Below are positions 21,225-33,476 of a DNA stretch of 64,000 nt, piece by piece. A model generated the notes under the pieces. The model was given only the letters and a program-made list of their open reading frames with translations. It ran no database searches and was not told the DNA's origin. Source of the stretch: Diabrotica undecimpunctata. Taxonomy: Eukaryota; Arthropoda; Insecta; Coleoptera; Chrysomelidae. The stretch is from the NCBI RefSeq assembly GCF_040954645.1, contig NC_092810.1, forward strand, positions 77,356,160 to 77,420,159, given 5' to 3'. A program made the position numbers and the translations under genes. The first letter of the stretch is position 1. Each line of letters starts with the position of its first letter.

Positions 21225-22684
21225 TTATGGCAAAGTTACGGTAAGCAGTTCAGTCGATGTTCTGCAATGAGTCATATATTCTTCTGAGCAGTAAAAACAA
21301 TGTTTTAGAAGATATTTTTTTATAACTTTATCGAAACTATTACAGCTTAGCTGTTTTATACTTTTTGGTAAAATATTGTAATAATTATAATTAAGCCTTT
21401 TTTTTTCTGAAAGACTTAATCTACAGCGATTTGTTCGTAGGTAATGACAGTTTCGCGTATTGTGAACATGGACATCAGACTGCTTTATTAAATGAGCACG
21501 TTTTCTGTGAATTTCAGTTAAAACTTGAAATATCAACAGAGTAGGTAGCGGCATAATTTTGAATTTTATAAAGAAAGGTCGGCAGTGTTCTAGATAACTA
21601 ACCCCTGCTAACATCCTGATAGCTTTCTTTTGCATTCTAAAAATTTGAAGTGCATTTGTTGAATTGCCCCATATAATTACACCATAGTTTAGATGAGAGT
21701 GAAATAAGGAAAAATATGTCATTTTTAATGTTTCAAAGTTGACAACCCTTGCTAGTTGGCGAATAACAAATAATGAACTTGATAGTTTTTTCTTAAGTTG
21801 TGAGATATGAGCCGACCAGTTAAGTCGATTATCTATGGTTATTCCCAATAGTTTAACAGTCTCTTTGTTAACTAGATCATTGTGTAAGTTACTTGCAGAT
21901 ATAACCAAATTTTGCGTTTTATCAGAGTTAAGTTTTAGTTTGTTTGCAGCAAACCATGAGCTAGATTTAGTAGAAACTTCCTCATGAGACATTTTTAAAT
22001 CATTATTATTTTTTCCTGATATAACGTATGTCGTATCATCTGCGAATTGTATGGTTTTGTACGGAGATATGAATTTAGGCAGATCGTTGACATAAATAAT
22101 AAACAAAAGAGGTCCTAAGACCGAACCTTGTGGGACTCCATGTTTTACTGATAGAAAATCGGAGAGATGACCTTTAGACACTACCGCCTGGTGTCTGCCA
22201 CATAGATAAGAAGTTATAAACTTAAGAGGGATACCTCTGATTCCATAGTAATTTAATTTGTGAAGCAAAATGTCGTGTGAAACGCAATCAAAAGCCTTCG
22301 ACAAGTCGCAAAGAGAAATTGCTATACGATTGCCGCGTTCAAGCCCCTCAATCACCTCGCTCACAACATTAAATACCGCGTTCGTGGTAGAACGAGCACT
22401 TCTGAATCCATATTGTGAGTTGCTAAAGTAATTATTTGACTCAAAATAGGAATAAAATTGTTGTTTGGTAACTTTTTCAATCACTTTCCCAAAGGTAGAA
22501 ACAATGCTTATGGGTCTGTAATTGTCAGTTTTTGAGGAATCACCTTTTTTGTAGATTGGTAGTACTTTTGAGTATTTTAGTATTTTAAAGCAGTCTCTAG
22601 GTTTATTATTGGAATTAGTAATAAAATTACAGTAAGCTGACTTTTTAGCAATTTTTAATTGCCGATTATATTCAACTTTTTGTT
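21225..22684 (-). pseudogene. CR1/Jockey-like ORF2, reverse transcriptase part
   Basis: The frame is open from the gypsy insertion (22684) to the stop near 21225. RT motifs in order: VLPIYKKGDSSKTDNYRPIS, YGFRSARSTTNA, SLCDLSKAFDCVSHDILL, HGVPQGSVLGPLLFIIYVND and the active site IQFADDTTYVI. The C terminus contains a Cys/His-poor thumb and tail. Before the RT only about 40 codons of linker remain, much less than is usual between endonuclease and RT, which suggests an internal deletion. Confidence 0.8.
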
Positions 22685-22689
22685 GTTTA

Positions 22690-22892
22690 TGTTATGTTAT
22701 GTGAACCTACCTTAATATTTGTAAACCTACCTTAACATGAGTGACAGGTGAAGGAGATGGACAGCGGACAGCAGGCGAAAAAGATGGCTCGTTAGATATA
22801 ATCATGTATTAAGTTTAGTTGGTCTTTAATAAAAGATATTAAAAAGAAACTGGTCGTCAATATTATTAAAAGCCCACAGAGACAACGTAACA
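22690..22892 (+). repeat. gypsy 5' LTR
   Basis: 203 bp from TGTTATGTTATGTG to CAACGTAACA. It contains AATAAAAG near 22828, a likely polyadenylation signal. Confidence 0.92.
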
Positions 22893-22904
22893 TGGTGTCA
22901 GAAG
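22893..22904 (+). other. primer binding site, tRNA-Leu type
   Basis: TGGTGTCAGAAG starts at the first base after the LTR. It is complementary to a tRNA 3' end CTTCTGACACCA, which I recall from insect tRNA-Leu. Confidence 0.7.
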
Positions 22905-23038
22905 AAATTCAGGTCAGATTATAGCAACGAGTATTATAATAGTCATACAAAAGTCGAAACATGGTCTAACAGCACGTGGTGGTCTGGTTGGTTTTAAAAG
23001 AAATTTAATTAAAAATGGTCAAAAGATAAAGTTCAACC

Positions 23039-26000
23039 ATGTCGGAACAAGATTCTATAGAGCAGAATCAACCTGTCGTTGTAAAAATAAAAAGTAACGT
23101 AATAGGAAATGAAATCCAACCATTGTCAATGCAAGGAAATTTGGCACACAACTGGGGAGAGTGGAGCATAAATTTCAAAATATTTTTGAGGGCCACAGGT
23201 TTAGAGGAAGAAAACGATGCGAGAAAAGTAGCTTTATTATTGCATTATATTGGTACAGATGCAAGAAATATTTACAAGTCATTTGAGGTTAACATGGATA
23301 CTGTAACATTTCAAGAAGTTGTAGGGAAATTTGAAAAATACTGTAACCCGAAGAAAAATTTAACAGTAGAAAGACATTATTTTCTTACTATAGTACAGAA
23401 AGATGGTGAAACCATTGAAGATTTCATGACTAGTCTAAAGAATTTGAGTTTAACATGTGAATTAGGAATTTTAAAAGAAAGTTTGGTGTGTGACATGTTC
23501 ATTATTGGTTTAAATCCTAAATACCATTCAATTAAGCAAAAACTATTGCAAGAAGTAGATCTGAAGACAGAAAAGGTATTACAAACTGCTCAAAATATAA
23601 TTACAACTCAAATGCAAGCACAACAGTTAAATAAAAATTCAGAAGCAGTGGTATACAAAGTAGAGAAGAATAAAGATGATCCAGGTCCGAATTTTTACCA
23701 AAATAGTAGTTACAAGAGTCACAATTCAAATCATTCAAGGTATAGAAATGAAGTCCCAGGTCCAAGTTCGAGAAATGATGATAGTCAAAGGTACAACATA
23801 GATGGTACGAACACAAACAGTCAAAGTCAGGTAACGAGTCAGAATTTTAAATCAAGATATAATGGATGTGCAAATCAGAGTAAGAATAGTGAAAATAATC
23901 AAGTGGTAAGAAAAGTTTGTCAAAGATGTGGTGAAAACCATAGAAATAAATGTCCAGCATTAGTAGCTATTTGTCATTATTGTAAAAAACAAGGTCATTA
24001 TGCAAAATGTTGTCAAACTAAAAGAGTAAATAAAATAAATTTAAGAGAAAGTACAGTACAATCATCTAATAATGGAAGTGATCCATGTTTTGTTATTAAA
24101 ACTATTAGTCAGAATAGTATTAATCAGAATTGGTCAATTGTAGTCAGAATCAATAAAATAAATGTAGTATGTTATTTAGATACAGGTGCACAAGCTAATG
24201 TGATGTCAATAAAATTTTTTAATGAGGTTAATGTAGAAAAGTTAGAACTGGTACCTACATGTATAAATTTAAAGTCTTTTTCAAATGATGCCATACCTAT
24301 AGTAGGAAAAGTAAATTTGTTATGTGAAATTGAGAATAGGTTAGAAAATATTGAGTTCATTATTGTGAATTTGGAGTGTCAAACAATTTTGGGTCTAGAT
24401 ACTTGTCATAAATTAAAATTAATTAAAAGAGTTGGTCTAGTAAGTCATGAGTCTATAATAGAGAAAAATAAACAAGTTTTTACTGGTCTAGGTTGTCTAT
24501 CTAATGTATGTCACTTAGAAATTGATAAAAATATTAAACCTATAATAGAACCGCCAAGAAGAATACCTTTTTCTTTACATGATAAATTAAAAGAAGAATT
24601 AAACAGAATGTTGTCTACGGGAGTAATAGAAAAAGTCAATGAAGCAAGTGAATGGGTAAATTCAATAGTCTTAGTCGAAAAAAGTAATAAAAGTTTGAGA
24701 GTTTGTCTGGATCCCCGTAATTTAAACAAAGCTATAAAAAGATGTCATTATCCTATACCAACATTTAATGAGATTAGGTCAAAATTAGCAAAAGCAAAAT
24801 ATTTTTCAACACTAGATGCACAGTCAGGGTTTTGGATGATACCATTAGATTTAGAGAGTTCTAAGCTATGCACATTTAATACACCCTTTGGAAGGTTTAG
24901 ATTTACAAGATTACCTTACGGTATAAGCTGCGCTCCTGAAATTTTTCATAAAGTAATGAATGAAATAGTTGGAGACATAGAAGGAGTTTGTTTAAATATA
25001 GATGATATTTTAATTTATAGTGAATATTTGGAAGGTCACAATAAAATACTAGAACTAGTACTAGAAAGGGCAAAACAATTCAATTTAAAATTCAATATGG
25101 ACAAATGCAAATTTCTATTATCAGATATAAAATATTTGGGTCATATTTTTAGTGCAGAAGGCATATGTCCAGATTCTAGTAAAATAAGTGCAATTTGTCG
25201 AATGTCTATTCCTAACAGTGTAGCTGATATTAGAAGATTTTTAGGAATGATTAATTATTTAGGTGAGTACATAGATAATTTAGCAGAGCGTACAAAAAAT
25301 TTAAGGTTGTTATTGAAAAAACATATTAGTTTTCATTGGACAGAAGAGCATGTAAGAGAATTTGAGTCGCTTAAAGAAATGATTAGTCAAACGCCAGTAC
25401 TAGCATATTTTGATAACAATTTACCTTTAACATTATCAGTTGATAGTTCACAATTTGCACTTGGTGCAGTGATTTTACAAAACAAAAAACCTATAGCATA
25501 TGCATCTAAATCTTTGTCACAGGCTCAGTCAAATTATGCACAAATAGAGAAAGAGTTATATGCAATCCAGTTCGGATGTACTAGATTTAAACAATACATT
25601 TATGGTAGAAAAGTTCAAGTTGAAACAGATCATAAACCATTAGTCAGTCTTTTTAAAAAACCATTATCTGAGGTTCCAGCACGTTTGCAAAGGATGATGC
25701 TAAACTTACAGCTTTATGATTTAGAAGTTAGCTATACTCCAGGAAAATTTCTTTTCATCGCAGATACATTAAGTAGGGCACCAGTAGAAGGTCCAGATAA
25801 TACTGATAGTGGAGATGAAGAGTTACGTATACATGGAAGTTTATTAGTTAACAATTTAGCTGTGTCTTCAAAGAAATTAATGGAAATACAGGCAGCAACC
25901 AAAACTGATAGAGTTTTACAGTCAATAATAAGATATTATAATGAAGGTTGGCCAAGTTCAAAAAATAAATTGGAAACTGAGGTTAAACCGTATTACAATT

Positions 26001-27232
26001 TCAATCATGAAATACATGTTGTGGATGGATTAGTCTTTAGAGGAAATCAAATAATAATTGCTGAATCATTGCGTCAAGTTATATTAGAAATAATTCATGA
26101 AGGACATTTAGGATATGAAAAATGTATTCGACAAGCATGTATAGTAGTTTTTTGGCCAGGCATGACAGTAGATATAAAGAATAAAGTTGAACAGTGTCCA
26201 GTATGTATTAAATATCATAGATCAAATAGTCCAGAACAACTATTACCACATGAAATACCAACTTTGCCTTAGCAGAAAATTGGTGTTGATTTTTTTTATT
26301 ATAGTAAAGTCACATATATATTATTAGTAGATTATTATTCTAAATACTTTGAAATAGCGCCTTTAAATAATACTTCAGCAAAAGAGGTCATTAGTACAAT
26401 GAAGTCTATATTTGCGAGACATGGAATACCATTGATCTTAATGTCTGATAATGGTCCCCCATTCTCATCAAAAGAGTTTCAGTCATTTTTAGTAGATTGG
26501 GACATTACTTATCAAAGTTCTAGTCCTTATTATCCAAAAAGTAATGGTTTGGTAGAGAGGACAGTTCAAACTGTAAAGAATATTTTTAATAAGTGTATAG
26601 AGTCAGGCTCTGATCCATATCAGGGAATGTTGCAATACAGAAATACAACGTTAGAATGTGGTTATTCTCCAGCACAGTTATTAATGTCACGTAATTTAAG
26701 AATGAAATTACCTGTTAGTGAAAAAATACTCATACCAAAAACAATTGATAGGGACGAATATAACAAATTTATTAAGGAAAAAGAAAGGAAAGTAAAAGAA
26801 TATCATGATAGGTCAGCTAGAAACTTACCGAATCTGTTTGTTGGAGAAAATGTATTTTATAAAAAGGTTCCATCATCACCGTGGTTACCAGCTACTGTGA
26901 TAGAAATAGGTCCTTTTCCAAGATCATATGTCGTCAGAACACCTGAAGGTGTACATTATCGTAGGAACAGACAACACATATTAAAGCCTGCCAGTACAAT
27001 TAGTAGACAAAATAGTGAGGTGATAGTTAAGCATGAAAATAGTACAGCAGCTAGTTCCAATTTGTATGAGGCTCCAAATATGAACAACGATACATCAATT
27101 TCAAATCAAAGTTATGACAATTTAAATGTTAGCTTAAATAGGTCACATAGACCAAATGTAAGTAATCAATTTTGTACCAGGAGTGGTCGAATTGTAAATA
27201 GACCAAAAAGGTTTTCATTTTCAGAAGAGTAA
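23039..27232 (+). pseudogene. gypsy gag-pol polyprotein with one premature stop
   Basis: From the ATG at 23039 the frame is open for 1077 codons, then TAG at 26270-26272, then open again in the same frame to 27232. Gag covers about residues 1-290. Two zinc knuckles follow (CQRCGENHRNKC, CHYCKKQGHYAKC). The protease is around residue 380 (CYLDTGAQ), the RT active site near 653 (LNIDDILIYS), and the RNase H region near 800 (SVDSSQFALGAV). The integrase zinc motif at about 1020-1060 has HEGHLGYEKC and CPVCIKYH. The stop falls between this zinc motif and the first catalytic Asp (GVDFFYY). Later motifs are SDNGPPFSS and SNGLVERT. A single-base TGG to TAG change would explain the stop, so the copy decayed recently. 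Confidence 0.9.
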
Positions 27233-27292
27233 TGCGGCAGTGTAGTGTTGCGGGTAGATTTAGGTTGTTGGGATAGTTTAGTTTTTTTTTGT

Positions 27293-27304
27293 AAAAAAAA
27301 GGGG
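27293..27304 (+). other. polypurine tract of the gypsy element
   Basis: Eight As and four Gs end two bases before the right LTR. It would prime plus-strand DNA synthesis. Confidence 0.85.
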
Positions 27305-27306
27305 CA

Positions 27307-27509
27307 TGTTATGTTATGTGAACCTACCTTAATATTTGTAAACCTACCTTAACATGAGTGACAGGTGAAGGAGATGGACAGCGGACAGCAGGCGAAAAAG
27401 ATGGCTCGTTAGATATAATCATGTATTAAGTTAAGTTGGTCTTTAATAAAAGATATTAAAAAGAAACTGGTCGTCAATATTATCAAAAGCCCACAGAGAC
27501 AACGTAACA
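27307..27509 (+). repeat. gypsy 3' LTR
   Basis: Same 203 bp as 22690-22892, with two substitutions (TTTAG to TTAAG and TTATTA to TTATCA). GTTTA follows. Confidence 0.92.
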
Positions 27510-27514
27510 GTTTA

Positions 27515-28482
27515 TATACTTTAAACAAATCGGGATCATTAGTGGCATCTGCAATGTGTTTAACAAGAGAAAGATTGGATCTGTAAGACCTTAATTCATT
27601 ATTAAACCATTGCACAGGTGTTTTTTCAGCCATTTGTCGTACTTTTTTTAGTGGAAAATGCTTTAATATTAAATTGTTATAAGTTTCGGTAAGAAAGACT
27701 GTTAAAAAATCAGGATCATTATTAATATCATAGAAAAAGTCCATATTTGTACTAGCTAGCGCACGTTTAAGCTTCTGTAAACCAGACGAAGTAATAAACC
27801 GCTGAAATGTTTGATAAGTGTCAACAACTTTATGCTCAGAGTCAATAAATAAAAACTGAGCTCGATGGTCAGAAAAACAAGGTTCAAATACGCCCACTCT
27901 GTAGATAGTTTCAGAAAAATTTGTCATAATGTTGTCGATGCAACTACTGGACTGGGATGTGATTCTAGTATAATCGTTTATAGTTGTTTTTAAACCAAAA
28001 GATGTTAATAGATTTTGAATATCAAAAAAAGGTTCTGATTCAAGTTTAAAATTTATATTAAAATCACCAAGTATGATAAGTTTGTCTGCTTTACTAAGCA
28101 AGGATGTTATGACATTTTCAAAATTCACCAAAAATAAGTCAAAGTCACCCGTACCCGATCTGTATACAGTTAAAATATTGGTTTTTATTGAAGGTACATA
28201 AATTGCACAAAACTCAGAACTTTGCTCTACATTATATTCATTTAGATTAAGAGAGGAATACATAAGATTTTCTTTTACATAAATTGCAACTCCGCCTTGT
28301 TTCTTTTTTACCCTACAAAAGAAATTAGCTAATGAAAAGCCGGAGATGTTAATTAATTTTAAATTTTCTTCACTTTGCCCGTGCTCGGAAAAACATATGA
28401 CGTCATATAATTTTTGATCCGCAAGAAAAGCATTTATCATATCGACTTTATTTGAAATACACTGCAAATTAACATGAAACAT
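27515..28482 (-). pseudogene. CR1/Jockey-like ORF2, endonuclease part
   Basis: The frame from ATG 28482 encodes an apurinic-type endonuclease: FSEHGQSEENLKL near the start, GGVAIYVKENL, IILGDFNINF, and the C-terminal catalytic SDHRAQFLF. It nicks target DNA for reverse transcription. After about residue 323 it runs into the gypsy LTR, so the last 35 codons of the open frame are foreign. The rest of ORF2 lies at 21225-22684. Confidence 0.85.
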
Positions 28483-28535
28483 GCTTACCGTACCTTTTTG
28501 AATTAGTTTATTTTGATAAAATTTTGTAGAAGCTT

Positions 28536-29423
28536 CTAGGTTTCTTCCTCCGTCTTCTTTGTGTGCTGAAAATTTCTGTTGAAGTTAAATCTCCTAACGG
28601 CAGCTCCTTTGGGCCAAATATTAGGAATATAGACTTCGTCAATTTTATCGAAAGGGAAAGATACCTTATATGTGGAGTATTTGTCAGTTCTATGCCATTC
28701 AACGCAGTTAAAAGTAATATTGGGTACCGTCTCACCCAGAAATTTTAGAAGATCATCGGCTTTCATATCAACACCAATGCGGGACACATGTACATGACCT
28801 TGTCTAGGAATGGTGTTTACAGTAGACGTTTCATTGCTTCCAATAATCGGTTTGTATTTATTTTCTTTTTTCGGTTGGGTATTCCAAGATGAGTGTCCTG
28901 TTTTTAGATTGTTTTTATTTTCTTTTTGTTTATCACTCATGTATGAATGAGGTAGACGTGTGTTTTTGTTTAATGACATTTTAATGGGTTCTTGACTGGT
29001 CGAACCTTAGTTGGTCGGGCCTGCTTTATTTACAGTTTTTTCACTAGATGACGTTGGAACGGGCATGGCTGAATTTTTATTATATTTATTTTTTAATAAA
29101 GAAATTAAATCTTGTTGCTCTTCCGTACGTTTTTCTAGATGGAATGATAGTTTACTTACTGCTGCAAGTTCATTTTTTATATTAGTAAGTTCCTTGTTGG
29201 TCTTTATACACTGTTCACACACAATAACGTCTAGGTTATGTTCGATATTGAATGCTTTAATACCCTTTTGCATTGTTTGTGTTAATTTATTAACATAATC
29301 TGATAACTGAGGATTAGAACCGGACAGTGGTAATTTTAAATTCACTAATATGTCAATTAATTCCTGCTTTTTTAGCTTATTTAGTTCCGCTGTTAAAACT
29401 GCGACTTGACTATCGGACGCCAT
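28536..29423 (-). pseudogene. CR1/Jockey-like ORF1, one in-frame stop
   Basis: The ATG at 29423 starts MASDSQVAVL. Residues about 10-120 are helical and coiled-coil-like with a CEQC pair, then a TAA at 29007-29009 interrupts. The same frame goes on to 28536, with a basic linker and a region like the RNA-binding domains of ORF1 proteins (HVHVSRIGVDMKADDLLKFL, FNCVEWHR). Total about 295 codons. It ends about 50 bp before ORF2 starts. Confidence 0.7.
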
Positions 29424-29436
29424 CTTGAAGAATGAT

Positions 29437-30022
29437 GGGGGATATCCTAGTAAAACTAAAGGGCAAAGGGGTCGCAGAGAAATTACGAAAAGAAATGGAT
29501 ACAAGGATGACAGGGTTAAATATGGCAATCCGACGCAAATAATGTTTTTTTAACATATCAGGTTTGGATCCAGGGGTGACGGAGGAACGACTACAAAGTG
29601 CCATAAAAATGTACACAGGAATACCGAAAAAAGAAATTGATATAAAGACGCTAAGAACTAATAAACATGAGGAGCAGGTGGCGACCGTAGCCGTACGCCC
29701 CTCAACAGCTGAAGGATTGAGGAGATACAGCTCCATAATTATAGGCTGGGTACAATGTCCTATCAGTGAAAGATATACCCCAACAAGGTGCTACAAGTGC
29801 CTTCACTATGGCCACAGCACATATGAGTGCAAAGGTGAGAGCAGGGCAGCGTGCTACTACAACTGCTTAAAATCAGAGCACACAGCAGTGCAGTGCGACA
29901 GCACTTCATACTGCCTCACCTGTAACGAGGAAAGCCATAGAATGGATATGATGCAGTGCCCAGCCTATAGAAGGTGGGTGTATGGCAGGGGAGGAGACAG
30001 GGAACCCCCAAAGGGTGGGTAA
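29437..30022 (+). pseudogene. R1-like ORF1, C-terminal part with zinc knuckles
   Basis: This continues the frame interrupted at 21066. After a stop at about 29540 a second open part (29564-30022) carries three Cys/His motifs: CYKCLHYGHSTYEC, CYYNCLKSEHTAVQC and CLTCNEESHRMDMMQC. A row of three CCHC-like knuckles is typical for R1-group ORF1 proteins; the second departs from the consensus (CYYNC). Confidence 0.75.
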
Positions 30023-30428
30023 ATGTAACAAGGAAAACGAAAAAGCGAGCGATGGCTCCCTGGAGAACGCGAGTGGGCCCCTATACAGCCCACCGGCGGG
30101 ACAGGAAGCCATCTCTCTCAGCTTTTCATGGATAAAGGCATCCAAGTACTACAACATTATATCCACGTTATTCACTAAATGCTATCTATTATATTTACAT
30201 ATTTATATACTTTATTTATTTAAAAATTTTATATATACACACATTTCTTATTTTATTTATATATTTTATCTATCTTATTTTATTTATACATATTATATTT
30301 ATAAACTTTTTATTTATACACTAATTTTATCTATACTTATTTATTTTTTTATCCTAGTCTATAAGAATTTTAATTTTAATATAAGACGCGAATCCACTGC
30401 GGAAGCGACCTCAGGGAACTGAACCATA
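30023..30428. other. AT-rich spacer between R1-like ORF1 and ORF2
   Basis: 30160-30380 is very AT-rich (TTTATTTATA runs) and has no gene. It may be an expanded simple sequence, because R1-group ORFs usually overlap or lie close together. Confidence 0.5.
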
Positions 30429-32883
30429 ATGAACCCCAAAGATCAACCTGGTATAAGGACTTTGCAGGTGAACGTAGACAGGGCGCGCCGAGCGCACGAC
30501 CTCATCTACGCAAAAGCCTGCAAGCTAAATATAGATCTGCTCATCGTACCCGAACCTAACAAAAAGATAACGACAGGCGGTGGGTGGATACAAGACGAGG
30601 GGAAAAATGTAGCGGTGCTCATTAAAAATAGGGATGTCGGAGTGCAGAGCATTGTCAGGGGAGGAAATCATTTACTCATTAGGTTGAGGGATTTCAGCCT
30701 CCTGGCATGCTATGTATCTCCAAACATCCCTATGATGAGATACGAAACAATCGTTAATGAAATAATGGGTGCCGCTATAAACGAAAAAAAAATACTGATC
30801 GCTGGGGACATAAATGCGAAGTCCAGACAATGGGGTTCCCCCATAAACGACAAAAAGGGGGAACTCTGGAATGAATGGATAGCCCAGGCTGGCCTCCAAG
30901 TGCTGAACAACAATAAGCCAAGCTATCCAGGAAGGTGTACGGGTGGGATGTACTCGACGATCAGCTCTTCACCTACCACCGATATATACAATTTGAGGTA
31001 AAGGTTAAAGGGGGGATAAAGCGATCGATAGGTACAGCAAAATCGATCGATAGGTACAGCGGATGAGATCAGCTGAACTCCTCTTTCCCACCAAGGACAT
31101 GCCAGATTTCACCAAGGTTTTCCCAACCATGATAGAGGAGTTCACAGAAGAAGAGGTGAAAACCGCTGGTCAGGATACGAAGACAGGGAAAGCTTCCGGC
31201 CCTGACGGGCTGCCACCAGAGGCAATAAAGATAATAGCAACTGAGAAACCAGGTTTGATCAGAAGAATATTTAATGATCTACTGTAGAAACAAGAGTTTC
31301 CCAAGGACTTGAAGGAGGCGAACTTGGTTCTACTCCTAAAGCCCGGGAAACCCCCTGATTCACCGACCTCTTATCGGCCAATATGCCTTCTGGACTGCCT
31401 TGGTAAGTTCTACGAAAGACTTATCAAGAAGAGGCTGGAAGGCATGTTGGAAGATGAGAGAGTCTTATCCAACCAACAGTACGGATTTAGGAAAGGCAGA
31501 TCGACAATCGACGCCGCGACCTGGATAAGGAACGCGGCCAAATCAAGCAAGAAAAGATGGGTGGTTCTTGTTCTGTTGGACATAAAAAATGCTTTTAATT
31601 CAGCAAACTGGGGCCTCATAGTAGACCGAGTAGTCGAAAGCGGGGCTCCGGAATATATGTCCAATATAATAAAGGACTACCTTTCGGAACGATCCGTATG
31701 CATATCCAAGAAGAAAAAGAAACAAATGACCGCGGGAGTACCCCAGGGGTCAGTCCTGGGACCCTTACTCTGGAACATGTTATACAATGGGGTACTAGAA
31801 ATTCACAAGCAGAGACAAGGAGTCAAAGCGATAGCATACGCAGAAGATCTAGCCCTATTGGTTGAGGATGATAAGAATTGGGGCATAACAGAAAAGGTAA
31901 ATAAAGCAATAAACACGACCGCGGCGTGGATCGAGAAGAACGACTTAAAATTAGCAGTAGACAAAACAGAGATAATAATTCTGAGGGGACCAAGGAAAAG
32001 GGATGACTTGGTTTTCAAATATCAAGGCTCCGAAATAAGACCCCAAAGGAGAGTCAAGTATCTCGGTATTACTTTCGACGACCGACTTACCTTTGGGCAG
32101 CACGTACAAGAAGCATGTCGAAAGGCGGAAGGGGGGACCTCAGCATTGAACAAATTATTGCCAAACATAGGGGGGCCTGGATCTCAGAAGAGATCAGTTA
32201 TGTTACAATCAATATTATCGATCATCTTATACGGGGCCCCCGTGTGGCACGAGGTCCTCCAGATGAAGAAATATAAGGACATGCTCTTTAGGGCTCAAAG
32301 GAAACCTCTGATCAGAGTGTGCAGTGCGTACAGAACTGTATCTACCATTGCCTTATAGGTAGTGGCTGGTTCTGTACCCGTGCACATCCTGGCCAGGGAA
32401 AGAGCTCGAATGTATCAGAGGGGCAACGGGGCGGTTGGTTCAGGGCCACAAGAAAGAGCCAGAAGCTTGGAGATATGGCAGAGGGAATGGGCAGCCGAAG
32501 TCGAAAAGGCGGCCTGGACGAGGTCCCTGGTCCCGGATGTAGTGAGGTGGTACGGGCATCGGCGCGTCAACTACTACTTCACGCAGTTTCTGACGGGGCA
32601 CGGATCGTTTCGGAAATACACCCACAGAATCGGTAGGTCCGGAGACGATCTATGTCCTGAGTGTGGAGTGGTGGAGGATGCGCAGCATGTTGTTTTCGAC
32701 TGCCCTACATACCACACGGGGCGAAACGAACTGCAGCTGAGCCTGGGATCTCCACTAGGCGAGCCTCACGAGCTGATCGATAAAGCCATCGACAGCAAGC
32801 ACGATTTCGAACTGATCATTGCCTTTGTTACAAAAACCATAAAGCACAAGGAAGAGAAAGAGAGGCGGCTGCAGATGGATTGA
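30429..32883 (+). pseudogene. R1-like ORF2: endonuclease, reverse transcriptase, C-terminal Cys/His motif
   Basis: 30429-31001 holds the endonuclease start (VNVDRARRAHDLIYAKA, LLIVPEPN, IAGDINAKSRQWGS), but the SDH end is missing and a deletion or rearrangement lies near 30990-31060. RT follows in pieces: ASGPDGLPPEAIK (31063-31287), SYRPICLLDCLGKFYERLI, QYGFRKGRSTIDA, LLDIKNAFNSANW, GVPQGSVLGPLLWN and the active site YAEDLALL (31309-32358). The usual YADD reads YAED, so even the restored frame would have an altered catalytic motif. The last part, in another frame (32362-32883), carries CPECGVVEDAQHVVFDC, the typical C-terminal zinc-like motif. Confidence 0.85.
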
Positions 32884-33474
32884 CCGCTATATTTATTTAC
32901 TGTTTTAAAAATGTGTGGTATTTATTTACTTATTTTATTGCATTTTATTTATTCAAGTTACTTTCGTTTTTACTATATCATATCTATACCAATTTTAGCT
33001 GTTGTTTTTATTTTCATTTTATCTACATGTGAATGAGGGTATGAATGCGGAACTGAATTGATGAAAGTACGAATAAATGGTGTTACTGTTGCCAACTGGT
33101 TCTACTCGTTAGTTTCAATGTGGAAGGGGTGGCAACCAGGCTGTCTCGCCAGAATGAGGATTGAGCAGGACGGTAGCTTCACCTACCAGTCTCGCCCGAG
33201 CCTTGTGCTGGTGAGGGAGGCCGGGAGGCCGTCAAATCCATGTAATGCACGCGAAAAATGCCAGAGGGAAGTTAAGAGTAAGGCTGACGGGCCAGATATG
33301 CTCGCTAAGAGCGGTTCCGGGCCCGTCGGTCGGAGAAAGAGGGGGTGGTTCAGTCGGTAGGCGGTCTCCTTACGCAGTGAAGCGTAAGAGATTGAATCCG
33401 ACACACCTGGGTAAAGGGCTGACACCCGATCCCAGACGGTCTTTTAGCAGGTTCCACCTCCCAAAAAAAAAAAA
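32884..33474 (+). other. R1-like 3' UTR and poly(A)
   Basis: After the ORF2 stop comes AT-rich DNA, then a GC-richer 400 bp block with GGTGGTTCAGTCGGTAGGC near 33345. The block ends in CCACCTCCC and a 12-base A run at 33463-33474. The 75-145 codon frames in this block are not conserved proteins as far as I can tell. Confidence 0.7.
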
Positions 33475-33476
33475 TA

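Larger units (their letters stand above)
22690..27509 (+). mobile_element. Ty3/gypsy LTR retrotransposon, complete structure
   Basis: Two 203 bp LTRs (22690-22892 and 27307-27509) start with TG and end with CA and differ at two positions. GTTTA precedes the left LTR (22685-22689) and follows the right one (27510-27514). A primer binding site follows the left LTR directly, and a polypurine tract precedes the right LTR. The single gag-pol frame is broken by one stop. By overall pol style it resembles the Mag-type gypsy lineage, but that placement is an inference. This is the youngest layer of the nest starting at 19691. Confidence 0.92.
21067..29436 (-). mobile_element. CR1/Jockey-like non-LTR retrotransposon inserted in R1-like ORF1
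   Basis: The 3' end is on the left: a short tail of (TAGAG)n repeats at 21067-21096, seen from the plus strand. The 5' end is about 10 bp upstream of the ORF1 start codon at 29423, so it is nearly complete at the 5' end. The flanking R1-like reading frame continues on both sides (a G run before, GATATCCTAG after). The target duplication is hidden in a run of G. ORF1, endonuclease and RT are present. A gypsy element at 22690-27509 splits ORF2, and the region between the endonuclease and the RT looks shortened. Confidence 0.8.
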
